Below, in pieces: positions 49,656-57,766 of a stretch of DNA of 64,000 nucleotides. The position numbers and the translations under genes are program-made. The notes below the pieces were generated by a model. It was given only the letters and a program-made list of their open reading frames with translations. It had not been told where the DNA came from and searched no databases. The stretch lies in contig JBKPSO010000013.1 in assembly GCA_046735055.1 (NCBI GenBank), forward strand, positions 1 through 64,000. The letters are read 5' to 3'. Numbering within the stretch: the stretch's first letter is position 1; the number at the start of each line of letters is the position of its first letter. This stretch comes from DATBLE01 sp046735055 (GTDB lineage Bacteria > Actinomycetota > Thermoleophilia > Gaiellales > Gaiellaceae).

Positions 49656-51221
49656 GTGCGGATTGGCATCGACGTAGGCGGTACGAACACTGACGCAGCC
49701 CTGATGGACGGCACCCGCGTGGTAGCCGTCGTGAAGACTGCGACAACACCGGACGTGACGAGCGGGATCGTCACGGCGCTGCGCAGACTGGTGCAGGACT
49801 CTGGCAAAGCCCAGCTCGACGTCCAGGCCGTGATGATCGGGACTACGCACTTCACGAATGCGGTGGTCGAGGCCAAGCACCTGATGCCCACGGCGGCCGT
49901 CCGCCTCGGCCTGCCCGCGACGGCCGCGCTTCCGCCGCTCGTCGACTGGCCAGAGCGCCTCAAGCGAGCCCTCGGCAACCACGTCTACCTGTGCCACGGC
50001 GGGCACGAGTTCGACGGGCGTGCGATCTCGCCCCTGGATCACGACGAGCTGCGTTCGGCGGCGGCGGACATCGGTGAGAAGGAGCTTCGCTCGATCGCCA
50101 TCTCCTCGGTCTTCTCGCCGGTCAACGCGGAGTTCGAGCAAGAGGCGGCGGGGATCTTCGAGGGGGAGCTGCCCGAGGTCGAGATCAGCCTCTCGCACGA
50201 GATCGGCCGCACCGGTCTCCTGGAACGAGAGAACGCGACGATCATGAACGCCTGCCTGCGCGAGCTTGCCTCTCGGATCGTTGAGGCCTTCCACGCCGCT
50301 CTCGCCGAGCTCGAGCTGGATGCGCCGGTTTTCCTCTCCCAGAACGACGGCACGCTCATGAGCGTCGACTACGCAGAGCGTTACCCGGTGGCAACCTTCG
50401 CCTCCGGTCCGACGAACTCTATGCGCGGCGCAGCCTTCCTCTCCGGCGAACGAGACTGCGCAGTTGTCGATCTTGGCGGCACGACCTCCGATGTCGGCAT
50501 CTTGCAGCATGGCTTTCCGCGCGAAGCGTCCGTCGCGATCGACATCGGCGGCGTCAGGACGAATTTCCGAATGCCCGATGTCTTCTCACTCGGACTCGGC
50601 GGCGGAAGCATTGTCCGATTCGAGCCCGAGACGACGATCGGGCCGGACAGCGTCGGCTACGAGCTGACGAGCCGGGCGTTGATCTTCGAAGGGGATACGC
50701 TGACGGCGAGCGACGTGGTCGTCGCATCTGGGCGGGCGAGCTTCGGCGATCCGTCCCTCGTCGCTCACCTCGAGACAAACGCTGTCGAACGGGTACTGGC
50801 GAGGATCGAGGAGATGATCGATGAGGCTGTCGACCGTATGAAGACGACGGCCGATCCGATCCCGGTCGTCGTCGTCGGTGGAGGCTCGGTCCTCCTGGGG
50901 AACGAGCTCCCGAGCGCCTCTCGCCTCGTCCGCCCGGAGCATTTCGCGGTCGCGAACGCGATCGGAGCGGCGATTGCTCAGGTCGGCGGCGAGGTCGACC
51001 GCGTCGTCTCACTCGACGGCGTCACCCGCTCGGCTGCCCTCGAGGAGGCCAAGGGCGAGGCAATTGAAAAGGCGGTCGCAGCCGGGGCCGAGCACGAAAG
51101 CGTCCAGATCGTCGACGTCGAGGAGGTACCGCTCGCCTATCTGCCTTCGAACGCCGTCCGGTTTCGGGTGAAGGCGGTCGGCGACCTCTCTCTCGGGGAG
51201 GGACGTGCGCCTGCTCACTGA
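49656..51221 (+). CDS. Hydantoinase/oxoprolinase family protein, HyuA type
   Basis: 521 residues from GTG 49656, with AAGGA at 49644-49648. ASKHA-type ATPase motifs: RIGIDVGGTNTDAALMDG phosphate loop, TTHFTNAVVEAKHL, LSHEIGRTGLLERENATIMNA, FLSQNDGTLMS, ASGPTNSMRGAAFLSG and VVDLGGTTSDVGIL. These are standard for HyuA/5-oxoprolinase A subunits, which phosphorylate a cyclic amide to help ring opening. Normally a HyuB subunit follows; here two DUF917 genes take that place, overlapping by 17 bases. A hydantoin- or lactam-like substrate is inferred. Confidence 0.88.
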   Translation: MRIGIDVGGTNTDAALMDGTRVVAVVKTATTPDVTSGIVTALRRLVQDSGKAQLDVQAVMIGTTHFTNAVVEAKHLMPTAAVRLGLPATAALPPLVDWPERLKRALGNHVYLCHGGHEFDGRAISPLDHDELRSAAADIGEKELRSIAISSVFSPVNAEFEQEAAGIFEGELPEVEISLSHEIGRTGLLERENATIMNACLRELASRIVEAFHAALAELELDAPVFLSQNDGTLMSVDYAERYPVATFASGPTNSMRGAAFLSGERDCAVVDLGGTTSDVGILQHGFPREASVAIDIGGVRTNFRMPDVFSLGLGGGSIVRFEPETTIGPDSVGYELTSRALIFEGDTLTASDVVVASGRASFGDPSLVAHLETNAVERVLARIEEMIDEAVDRMKTTADPIPVVVVGGGSVLLGNELPSASRLVRPEHFAVANAIGAAIAQVGGEVDRVVSLDGVTRSAALEEAKGEAIEKAVAAGAEHESVQIVDVEEVPLAYLPSNAVRFRVKAVGDLSLGEGRAPAH

Positions 51222-52290
51222 GGAAGCGCTCGAGGATCTCGCCGTCGGAGCCGCGATCCTCGGCACCGGCGGCGGCGGTAATCCGTACGTCGGCAAGCTC
51301 CTCGCGCAGCAAGCAATCGCCGAATACGGGCCGGTCGAGGTCGTGCCGGTCGACGAGGTTCCCGATGACGCCGTAACCGTCTTCTCGGCAATGATGGGTG
51401 CGCCCACGGTGATGGTCGAGAAGATCCCGCGCGGGGACGAGCTCGTCCGCGCTTTCGAGGCGCTGAGGGGGAATCTGGGCCATCCCATCACGCATGTCGT
51501 TCCCGCAGAGGTCGGGGGAATCAATTCGACGCTGCCGATCGCCGCTGCGGCACGTCTCCGCCTACCGCTCGTCGATGCCGACGGGATGGGACGAGCGTTT
51601 CCCGAAATCCAGATGTGCACGCCCACGATCTACGGCATCTCGGCGACTCCGATGGCGCTTGCCGACGAGAAGGGGAACACGGCGGTAATCGAGACGATCG
51701 ACAACCACTGGACGGAGCGCCTGTCTCGATCGATCACGGTGGACTTCGGCTGCACGGCCCTCATCGCCCTGTATCCGATGAGCGGCTCGGACGCGAAGAC
51801 CACCCTCATCCCCGCGACGCTCGCCCTTGCGGAAGATCTCGGCCGGCTCGTCCGGGAAGGGCACGGGATCGATGCAGTGCTCGCGCGGCTGCGCGGTCAC
51901 CGGCTCTTCGAGGGCAAGGTGGCCGACGTCGAGCGTCGCACGGTCGGCGGCTTCGCCCGAGGTGAGGCGAGGATCGACGGAACGGGCGGAGATGCCGCCT
52001 CGACACTTCGGATTCAGTTTCAAAACGAACACCTCGTCGCTCTGCGCGACGGCGAGGCGCTCGCCACCGTTCCCGACCTGATCATCGTCCTCGACGGGGA
52101 GACGGGCGAGCCGATCACGACCGAGGAGCTTCGCTACGGCTTTCGCGTAACGGTCGTCGCTGCTCCGTGCGACGAGAGGTGGCGAACGGAGGCAGGGCTC
52201 GAGCTGGTCGGTCCGCGGTACTTTGGCTACGAGCTCGAGTACGTGCCGATCGAGGAGCGGGCGAGGGCCGTGGTCGACCACGCTCGATGA
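51205..52290 (+). CDS. DUF917 family protein 2
   Basis: 361 residues from GTG 51205, overlapping the end of the HyuA-like gene. Family marks: ILGTGGGGNPYVGKLL, AMMGAPTVMVEK, PAEVGGINS, VDADGMGRAFPEIQM, TVGGFARGEARIDG, FQNEHLVALRDG and TVPDLIIVLDGETGEPI. DUF917 proteins are frequently encoded beside HyuA-type genes, suggesting a joint complex or sequential action. It is about 40% similar by eye to the next gene, so the pair arose by duplication and may form a heteromer. The reaction is unknown. Confidence 0.85.
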   Translation: MRLLTEEALEDLAVGAAILGTGGGGNPYVGKLLAQQAIAEYGPVEVVPVDEVPDDAVTVFSAMMGAPTVMVEKIPRGDELVRAFEALRGNLGHPITHVVPAEVGGINSTLPIAAAARLRLPLVDADGMGRAFPEIQMCTPTIYGISATPMALADEKGNTAVIETIDNHWTERLSRSITVDFGCTALIALYPMSGSDAKTTLIPATLALAEDLGRLVREGHGIDAVLARLRGHRLFEGKVADVERRTVGGFARGEARIDGTGGDAASTLRIQFQNEHLVALRDGEALATVPDLIIVLDGETGEPITTEELRYGFRVTVVAAPCDERWRTEAGLELVGPRYFGYELEYVPIEERARAVVDHAR

Positions 52291-53366
52291 GCTGGGAGAT
52301 CGTGGAGGCCGATCTCGGCCCGATTGCAACCGGCGCTGCGCTGCTCGGAACAGGTGGCGGTGGCAACCCCTACCTGGGCATGCTGCGAATGCGAGAGCTC
52401 CTGCGCGCAGGCAGGCGGGTGCGGGTGGTCGACCCGGACGAGCTCGCGGACGAGGCTCTTGTCGTCACGGCCGGCGGTATGGGCGCTCCTGTCATCAGCT
52501 GGGAGAAGCTCCCACAGGGTGAAGAGGAGGTTGAGGCGGTCCGGGCGCTCGAAGAACACCTCGGGCGGAGAGTCAAGGCGATCGCCCCGCTCGAGATGGG
52601 CGGCTCGAACTCGCTCGTCGCCCTGGCGGTCGGCGCTCAGCTCGGCGTGCCCGTCCTGGACGGCGACGGAATGGGCCGCGCGTTTCCCGAGCTGCAAATG
52701 GTCACCTACCTCATCTACGGCTGCTCGCCGGCTCCCGCGGCAGTCGCAGACGAGAAGGGGAACAGAACAGTCCTGAACCGTGTTGCCGACGTCTTCGCGC
52801 TCGAGCGGATCGCCCGGGCAGTGACGATCGCGTACGGCGGCCACGCCGGCCTCGCGATGTGTGCGATGACAGGGGCGCAGGCGCGCGCTACGTGCGTCCC
52901 GAGGACACTGACGTTGGCCCTGCGCATCGGGCAGGCGATCGAGCAGGCGCGTCGGGATGGCGAGGAACCGGTCAAGGCTGTTCTTCAGGTGACGGGCGGG
53001 CAGCCGATCTTTCGTGGGAAGATCGTCGACCTGGAACGGCGCCTGGTCAGCGGCTTCGCCCGCGGTTGCGTCACGCTCGAGGGCTCGGGGCCGAACGCGG
53101 GCGAGACTGCATCGGTCGACTTCCAGAACGAGAACCTCATCGCCCGCAAGGGCGAAGAGCTACTCGCCGTGGTGCCCGATCTGATCGTGCTGGTCGACGT
53201 CGATTCCGGCGAGCCGCTCACGACCGAGGTTCTGCGCTACGGCTTCCGGGTCGAGGTGCTCGTGCTACCGCCATCCCCGGTCTTGACGACGCCGGAGGCG
53301 CTCCGTTTTGTCGGCCCGCGCGCTTTCGGCTACGACGTCGACTACCGCCCTAGATGGCAGGCGTAG
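52287..53366 (+). CDS. DUF917 family protein 3
   Basis: 359 residues from ATG 52287, overlapping the preceding stop by ATGA. LLGTGGGGNPYLGML, GGMGAPVISWEKLP, PLEMGGSNSLVAL, LDGDGMGRAFPELQM, LVSGFARGCVTLEG, FQNENLIARKGEEL and VVPDLIVLVDVDSGEPL are collinear with DUF917 protein 2. Compared with DUF917 protein 1 in the ergothionase-like cluster, these two keep the GTGGGGNP loop and GRAFPE segment, whereas protein 1 has CGGGGW and GRAHP. Different substrates are therefore likely. Operon partner of the HyuA-like ATPase. Confidence 0.85.
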   Translation: MSWEIVEADLGPIATGAALLGTGGGGNPYLGMLRMRELLRAGRRVRVVDPDELADEALVVTAGGMGAPVISWEKLPQGEEEVEAVRALEEHLGRRVKAIAPLEMGGSNSLVALAVGAQLGVPVLDGDGMGRAFPELQMVTYLIYGCSPAPAAVADEKGNRTVLNRVADVFALERIARAVTIAYGGHAGLAMCAMTGAQARATCVPRTLTLALRIGQAIEQARRDGEEPVKAVLQVTGGQPIFRGKIVDLERRLVSGFARGCVTLEGSGPNAGETASVDFQNENLIARKGEELLAVVPDLIVLVDVDSGEPLTTEVLRYGFRVEVLVLPPSPVLTTPEALRFVGPRAFGYDVDYRPRWQA

Positions 53367-53399
53367 CCGCGGTCGTCGACTCGTCGGCCCCACGCGTCG

Positions 53400-54566
53400 T
53401 TACCTTCCGGTGGCCGGCCACGCGTCGACCCCCTCTGCGAGGCGGGCAACGCCTCGCTGCAGGGTCTCCGCCGCCGATGCGAGCGAGAGCCGGACAAGCC
53501 CGGCGGCTCGAGATCCGAACGTCTCGCCCGGGGCAACGGCGACCCCGTGCTCCAGTACCAGCCAGCGGGCGAGACCGTAGGTGTCATTTGTCGCTCGAGA
53601 GACATCGGCGAAGACATAGAAGGCGCCTTTAGGCTCCGTGACGAAGAGGTTGGTCTCCCGCAACGCCTGCACAGTCGCGTCGCGCCGTAGCCGGTAGGCA
53701 TCCCGCATCTCGGCCACGCAGTCCTGTGGGCCGAGGAGCGCCGCCTCGAACGCCCTCTGAGCAATCGCCGTCGCGCAGCTGACAACCGGCTCCTGCACCT
53801 TCGCGATCAGGTCGGCAAGCGGCCGCGGGGCGACGAGATAGCCGAGCCGCCAGCCGGTCATCGCGTAGGTCTTCGAGGCACTGAAGACCGTAATAACACG
53901 GCCCTCGTCTTCGAGCGTGGCCGGGCTCACGTGCTTGCCCTCGAAGACGATCTCCTCGTAGACCTCGTCACTCAGCAGATACAGGTCATGCTTGCGAGCG
54001 ATCTCGAGTACCCGTTCGATCATCGCGGGCTGCCATACAGCCCCGGTGGGATTCGCGGGGCTGTTGATCAAGAGCACCTTGGCGCGCGGGTCGCCCGCGA
54101 GGGCATCGAGCGCATCGAGGTCGGGCTCGAAGTTTGTCGACCGCTCCAGCGGGTAGCGGAGCACCTCTGCGTTGAGGGCGGCGGCCATCATCTCGTAGTT
54201 GGGCCACGCCGGATCCGAGATCAGGATCGCCTCGCCCGGCTCGACCAGCGCGAGAAGGGTCTCGATCAAGGCGGTCCCGCCACCCGTCGTAACGACGATC
54301 TGCTCGACGTCCGCGCTGATCCCGTTACGTGCGGCGAGCTTGGCGCAGATCGCCTCACGCACCGATGGGAGGCCGCGATTGACGGTGTACTTCGTGTAGC
54401 CGTCCGCGGCCGCGCGCGCTGCGGCTTCGACGATGTGCGCCGGAGTCGGGAAGTCGGGCTCGCCGATCTCCAGACGTAGCACGCCCGGCCGCGTCACTGC
54501 CAGGTCGAGCACCTCGCGGATGCCCGAGCGGCGCATGGCGGCGACCGAGCGAGAGGGGGGCTTCAT
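53400..54566 (-). CDS. Class I aminotransferase (aspartate/aromatic type)
   Basis: 388 residues from ATG 54566; TTG 54596 would add 10 residues. LRLEIGEPDFPTPAHIVEAA, YTKYTVNRGLPSVREAI, VVTTGGGTALIETLLAL, INSPANPTGAVW, LLSDEVYEEIVFEGK, VFSASKTYAMTGWRLGYLV with the PLP lysine near residue 235, and GAFYVFADVS are the standard fold-type I motifs of AspC/AlaT-like enzymes. It transfers an amino group between an amino acid and a 2-oxo acid. Divergent from the IclR regulator across the candidate operator at 54625-54639; convergent with the DUF917 operon. Glutamate made by catabolism could be its donor. Confidence 0.9.
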   Translation of the reverse strand: MKPPSRSVAAMRRSGIREVLDLAVTRPGVLRLEIGEPDFPTPAHIVEAAARAAADGYTKYTVNRGLPSVREAICAKLAARNGISADVEQIVVTTGGGTALIETLLALVEPGEAILISDPAWPNYEMMAAALNAEVLRYPLERSTNFEPDLDALDALAGDPRAKVLLINSPANPTGAVWQPAMIERVLEIARKHDLYLLSDEVYEEIVFEGKHVSPATLEDEGRVITVFSASKTYAMTGWRLGYLVAPRPLADLIAKVQEPVVSCATAIAQRAFEAALLGPQDCVAEMRDAYRLRRDATVQALRETNLFVTEPKGAFYVFADVSRATNDTYGLARWLVLEHGVAVAPGETFGSRAAGLVRLSLASAAETLQRGVARLAEGVDAWPATGR

Positions 54567-54624
54567 CGGGTAACGATCACCCAGCTCGACACCCAATGCA
54601 CCCTATAGAGTCCCAAACCGAAGT

Positions 54625-54639
54625 TGAAACACCGTCTCA
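54625..54639. promoter_or_regulatory. Candidate IclR/KdgR-type operator at the aminotransferase-iclR divergent promoter
   Basis: TGAAAC-N3-GTCTCA, 5 of 6 symmetric positions, ends 5 bases before the preferred ATG 54644 of the IclR gene. It would permit autoregulation and control of the divergent aminotransferase. A matching site precedes the HyuA operon at 49610-49624. Confidence 0.5.
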
Positions 54640-54643
54640 GAAA

Positions 54644-55450
54644 ATGGTGACTGAGGCTGTTGCAGGCTCCCAGACCCTCGACAGGGCCCTGGGTGCGCTT
54701 CTCCAGATCGGCGAGTCAGGCTCGCGCGGGCTGACGCTCGCCGAGTGCAGCGCGAGTCTCGGGTACAGCAAGCCCACTGTCCATCGGATTCTGCGTACCC
54801 TCGCGAGCCGCGGCTTTTTGCGCCTCGATCAGGAGCGCGGCCTCTACACGCTCGGCGTCGCGAACTTGCGGCTCGGAATGACTTTCCTCGAGCAACTCGA
54901 TCTTCGCAACGAGGCGCTTCCCATTCTCCGCGAGCTCGGGGAACGAACGGGGGAAACGGTGCACCTCGGTGTCCTCGACGGGAGCGACGTCGTCTACATC
55001 GAGAAGGTCGAGAGCACCCATGCCGTGCGCATGTTCAGCCAGATCGGCCGGACGACGCCAGCCTACTCGACCGGCGTCGGGAAGGCGATTCTCGCCCAGC
55101 TGCCCCCCGAGGAGGTCGCGCAGGTGCTCCCCGAGAGGCTCGAAGCGAGAACGTCGGCGACCATCACCGACCGGGCGGCTCTGCTCCGGCATCTCGTTGA
55201 GGTGCGCCGGCGAGGCTACTCGACAGATGAGGTCGAGACCGAGGAGGGGATCCGGTGCGTAGGAGCGCCGGTGTTCGACCATACGGGCATTGTCTGCGCA
55301 GGCATCAGCGTTGCGGGGCCTGCAACCAGGGTCACCTCGGAGCGCACCCCCGAGCTGGGAAGACTCGTCCAGACGGCGGCGCTTTCGATTTCGCGGAGGA
55401 TCGGCTATTGCCTCGACGCCCGGGACATCGGGGCATCCGGGGCTGGCTGA
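54644..55450 (+). CDS. IclR-family transcriptional regulator 2
   Basis: 268 residues from ATG 54644. The longer start ATG 54596 is disfavoured because it would place the candidate operator inside the gene. N-terminal winged helix (QTLDRALGALLQIGESGSRG, ECSASLGYSKPTVHRILRTL) and effector domain (LRELGERTGETVHLGVLDG, YSTGVGKAILAQLP, GIRCVGAPVFDHTG, CAGISVAGPATRV) are clear. It likely governs the HyuA-DUF917 genes, the aminotransferase and its own operon, which continues into the SnoaL-like gene and ABC importer 2. Confidence 0.88.
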   Translation: MVTEAVAGSQTLDRALGALLQIGESGSRGLTLAECSASLGYSKPTVHRILRTLASRGFLRLDQERGLYTLGVANLRLGMTFLEQLDLRNEALPILRELGERTGETVHLGVLDGSDVVYIEKVESTHAVRMFSQIGRTTPAYSTGVGKAILAQLPPEEVAQVLPERLEARTSATITDRAALLRHLVEVRRRGYSTDEVETEEGIRCVGAPVFDHTGIVCAGISVAGPATRVTSERTPELGRLVQTAALSISRRIGYCLDARDIGASGAG

Positions 55451-55815
55451 TGCGGACGCCGCGTGAGCTGGTCGAGGAGCTCGTAGACGCCTACAACGCG
55501 AAGTCGATCGAGCGCCTCCTTGCCCTCTATCGACCTGACGCACGCTTCTGGGATCCGCTTCACCGTGAGGGCGTCGTCGGCCGGGCCGCGATCGGTGACC
55601 TGATCGGGGGCCTCTTCGAGAGATACCCCGACGAAAAGATGTCGGTGGTCACGCTCGTCGCCGACGAAACACACGCCGTTGCCGAGCTCAGAAGCACCGG
55701 GACGGCCGCGAGCGGCCGGCCATTCGAGCTCGAGTTCACCGAGGTCTACGAGACGAGCGACGGGCAGATCTCGTCCTGTCGCGTCTACATCGACACCGGC
55801 GAGATTCCCGCCTAG
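55450..55815 (+). CDS. SnoaL-like/NTF2-fold protein 1
   Basis: 121 residues. ELVEELVDAYNAKSIERLLALYRPDARFWDPL, then GRAAIGDLIGGLFERYPDEKM and ELEFTEVYETSDGQISSCRVYIDTG are the cone-shaped NTF2-like fold of SnoaL-type cyclases, isomerases and ligand-binding proteins. His/Asp residues near the N-terminal helix (FWDPLHREG) could be catalytic. The ATG overlaps the IclR stop (TGATG). Its role in the neighbouring catabolic genes is unknown; a second family member is at 62693-63103. Confidence 0.8.
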   Translation: MRTPRELVEELVDAYNAKSIERLLALYRPDARFWDPLHREGVVGRAAIGDLIGGLFERYPDEKMSVVTLVADETHAVAELRSTGTAASGRPFELEFTEVYETSDGQISSCRVYIDTGEIPA

Positions 55816-55894
55816 GTCGAGAGAGGGGGATCCAGACAGAGAAGCCAGCTGCCTTGCAATCAGCCCTTGCATGGATCGACGAAGGGAGTAACAG

Positions 55895-57643
55895 ATGGCG
55901 AAAAAACCCGCAATTGACGTTGTCACCGACAACGTCGACGAGCCGCTGACCGCGCCTCACCAGGAGACGCTCGCCGACCTGGTTGACGAGTACCGGGAGA
56001 ACACGATCAGCCGGCGGAGCTTCATGGGTCGGGCTGCGGTGTTCGGCCTCTCGGCCGCGAGCATCTCGGGCTTACTGGCGGAGTCGGCGTCGGCGCGTGC
56101 GCAGGCGCCGCAGGCAAACCCCAGGAAGACGGCCAAGCTCAACATCGGCGTCGGCCAGGATGCAGACACGGTCGATCCGCAGGCGTTCAAGGACATCCCC
56201 GGCTACTACATGCTCGCGAACCTTTACGACCAACTGGTCGACCTGAAGGCTCACGAGCTCAAGGGCGGCAACATCATCTATGCCAATGCGGCGCAACCGA
56301 CGTCGATGATCGCCCGCTCAATGGCGCTGTCCAAGGACCTCCGCACGGTGACCTTCAAGCTCAATCCGAACGCGAGGTTCCAGGACGGTACGCCGATCAC
56401 GGTCGACGATGTCAAGTACACGTTCAGCCGGGGGATCCGGGGCACGCAGTACACGAACATTCTGATGAAGATGCTCACGCTGTCGAAGGTGAGCAACATC
56501 GTGACACCCGACAGGCACACGGTCGTCTTCAAGCTCGACAAGTCGAACCCGATGACGGCGCGGCTCCTCAGCCTGCAGGTGCTCTCGATTCAGAGCGCCA
56601 ACGTGAGCAAGGAGCATGCGACGACGAAGGACTTGTGGACGAATGGCTACTGGCGTGGTCACGTCTTCGGGAACGGCCCCTACGTGCTCAAATCGTGGAA
56701 CCGCGGCCAAGGCTTTGAGCTCGCCCCAAACTCTCACTACTACAAGCAGGGGCTTCCCAAGAACGGAGGGCTCGTCTTCAAGGTAATCGCCGATCCCCAG
56801 CAGCGGCTCAACCTCCTACGGACCGGGGCGCTCCACGTCGCTTTCGAGATCTCCGCGAAGGACGCCAACTCGATCCGTCAGGGACGTGTCCGGAATGTGA
56901 AGTTGATCGACGTCCCGAGCCCATGGAACTTCGGACTGACCTTCAACAACTCGCTCAAGCCGTTCACCGACAAGCGGGTGCGACAGGCGCTCAGCTACGC
57001 CGTCCCGTACAACGCAATCATCAAGAACGTCATGTACGGACTCGCTCGACCCGCGAGGGGCATGGTGCCGGTGGGCATGCCCACCCACGACGGCAGCTTC
57101 TGGAACTACGACACCAACCTGACCAAGGCGAAGCAGCTGCTCAGCGCTGCCGGCCTGGGCAATGGGTTCGACACCTCGATCGACATCCTCATCGGCCGTC
57201 CGGAGGACGAGCAGGCAGCGACGCTGATCCAGGCGAACTTCCAACAGATCGGCGTCCGCGCCCAGATCAACAAGCTGGACGCCTCGCAGTACCAGGACAA
57301 CCGCAACAACGCGAAGTCACCGATGCAGATCGTCGAGTGGTTTTCGTGGGTCAACGACCCCTTCTACCACCTGTTCTGGAACATGCTGTCGACGAACGCG
57401 TTCACGAACTCCTCGAGGTACTCGAACCCCGCGGTCGACAAGCTGATCCTTGACGGCATGTATGAGCCGAACCAGACGAAGCGTGCAGCCATGAGCCGCC
57501 AGGCACAGAAGATGATCGTGGATGATGCGCCCTGGGCCTGGCTTTTCGCCCGCGACTTCTTCCAGCCGGTGGCAAAGAACCTTCACGATTTCCCGTACTG
57601 GCCGGATCAGAACCCGCGCTTGTACTGGACGTTTTTGACCTGA
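55895..57643 (+). CDS. ABC transporter substrate-binding protein, SBP_bac_5 family, Tat-type signal
   Basis: 582 residues with GAAGGGAG before ATG 55895. A ~40-residue acidic leader precedes a twin-arginine signal, ISRRSFMGRAAVFGLSAASI, unlike the single-Arg leader of the paralogue at 32665. The body matches peptide-binding proteins: KLNIGVGQDADTVDPQ, TVTFKLNPNARFQDG, TVDDVKYTFSRGI, NGPYVLKSWNRGQG, DKRVRQALSYAVPY and KAKQLLSAAGLGNGF. It delivers a ligand to the downstream permeases; identity unknown, but co-regulation with HyuA-type catabolism suggests a cyclic amide or modified amino acid. Followed by a strong hairpin. Confidence 0.92.
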   Translation: MAKKPAIDVVTDNVDEPLTAPHQETLADLVDEYRENTISRRSFMGRAAVFGLSAASISGLLAESASARAQAPQANPRKTAKLNIGVGQDADTVDPQAFKDIPGYYMLANLYDQLVDLKAHELKGGNIIYANAAQPTSMIARSMALSKDLRTVTFKLNPNARFQDGTPITVDDVKYTFSRGIRGTQYTNILMKMLTLSKVSNIVTPDRHTVVFKLDKSNPMTARLLSLQVLSIQSANVSKEHATTKDLWTNGYWRGHVFGNGPYVLKSWNRGQGFELAPNSHYYKQGLPKNGGLVFKVIADPQQRLNLLRTGALHVAFEISAKDANSIRQGRVRNVKLIDVPSPWNFGLTFNNSLKPFTDKRVRQALSYAVPYNAIIKNVMYGLARPARGMVPVGMPTHDGSFWNYDTNLTKAKQLLSAAGLGNGFDTSIDILIGRPEDEQAATLIQANFQQIGVRAQINKLDASQYQDNRNNAKSPMQIVEWFSWVNDPFYHLFWNMLSTNAFTNSSRYSNPAVDKLILDGMYEPNQTKRAAMSRQAQKMIVDDAPWAWLFARDFFQPVAKNLHDFPYWPDQNPRLYWTFLT

Positions 57644-57653
57644 GAGGTTCACA

Positions 57654-57685
57654 CGGGGGTGGGGGAGGCGCTCCTCCCACCCCCG
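57654..57685 (+). other. Strong intercistronic hairpin after substrate-binding protein gene 2
   Basis: A 10-bp perfect G/C-rich stem, a single bulged T and 4 further pairs close a 3-base loop, 10 bases after the binding-protein stop. It lacks a T-run. It is in the same position as the hairpin of ABC operon 1, so it probably protects the binding-protein mRNA and limits read-through. Confidence 0.65.
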
Positions 57686-57766
57686 GCGGTGGTCGGAGAG
57701 AATGACTGCGTCGGCATGATCGGCATCGCCCTTCCACGGAGTCTTCGCATTCACGCCTCCGCGCAG

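Noticed and set aside
54596..54643. Starting the second IclR gene at ATG 54596
   Set aside because: It would place a palindromic operator-like site inside the gene and adds 16 residues unlike the family.
57654..57685. Rho-independent terminator
   Set aside because: There is no T-tract and permease genes of the same transporter follow directly; an intercistronic stabilising hairpin fits better.
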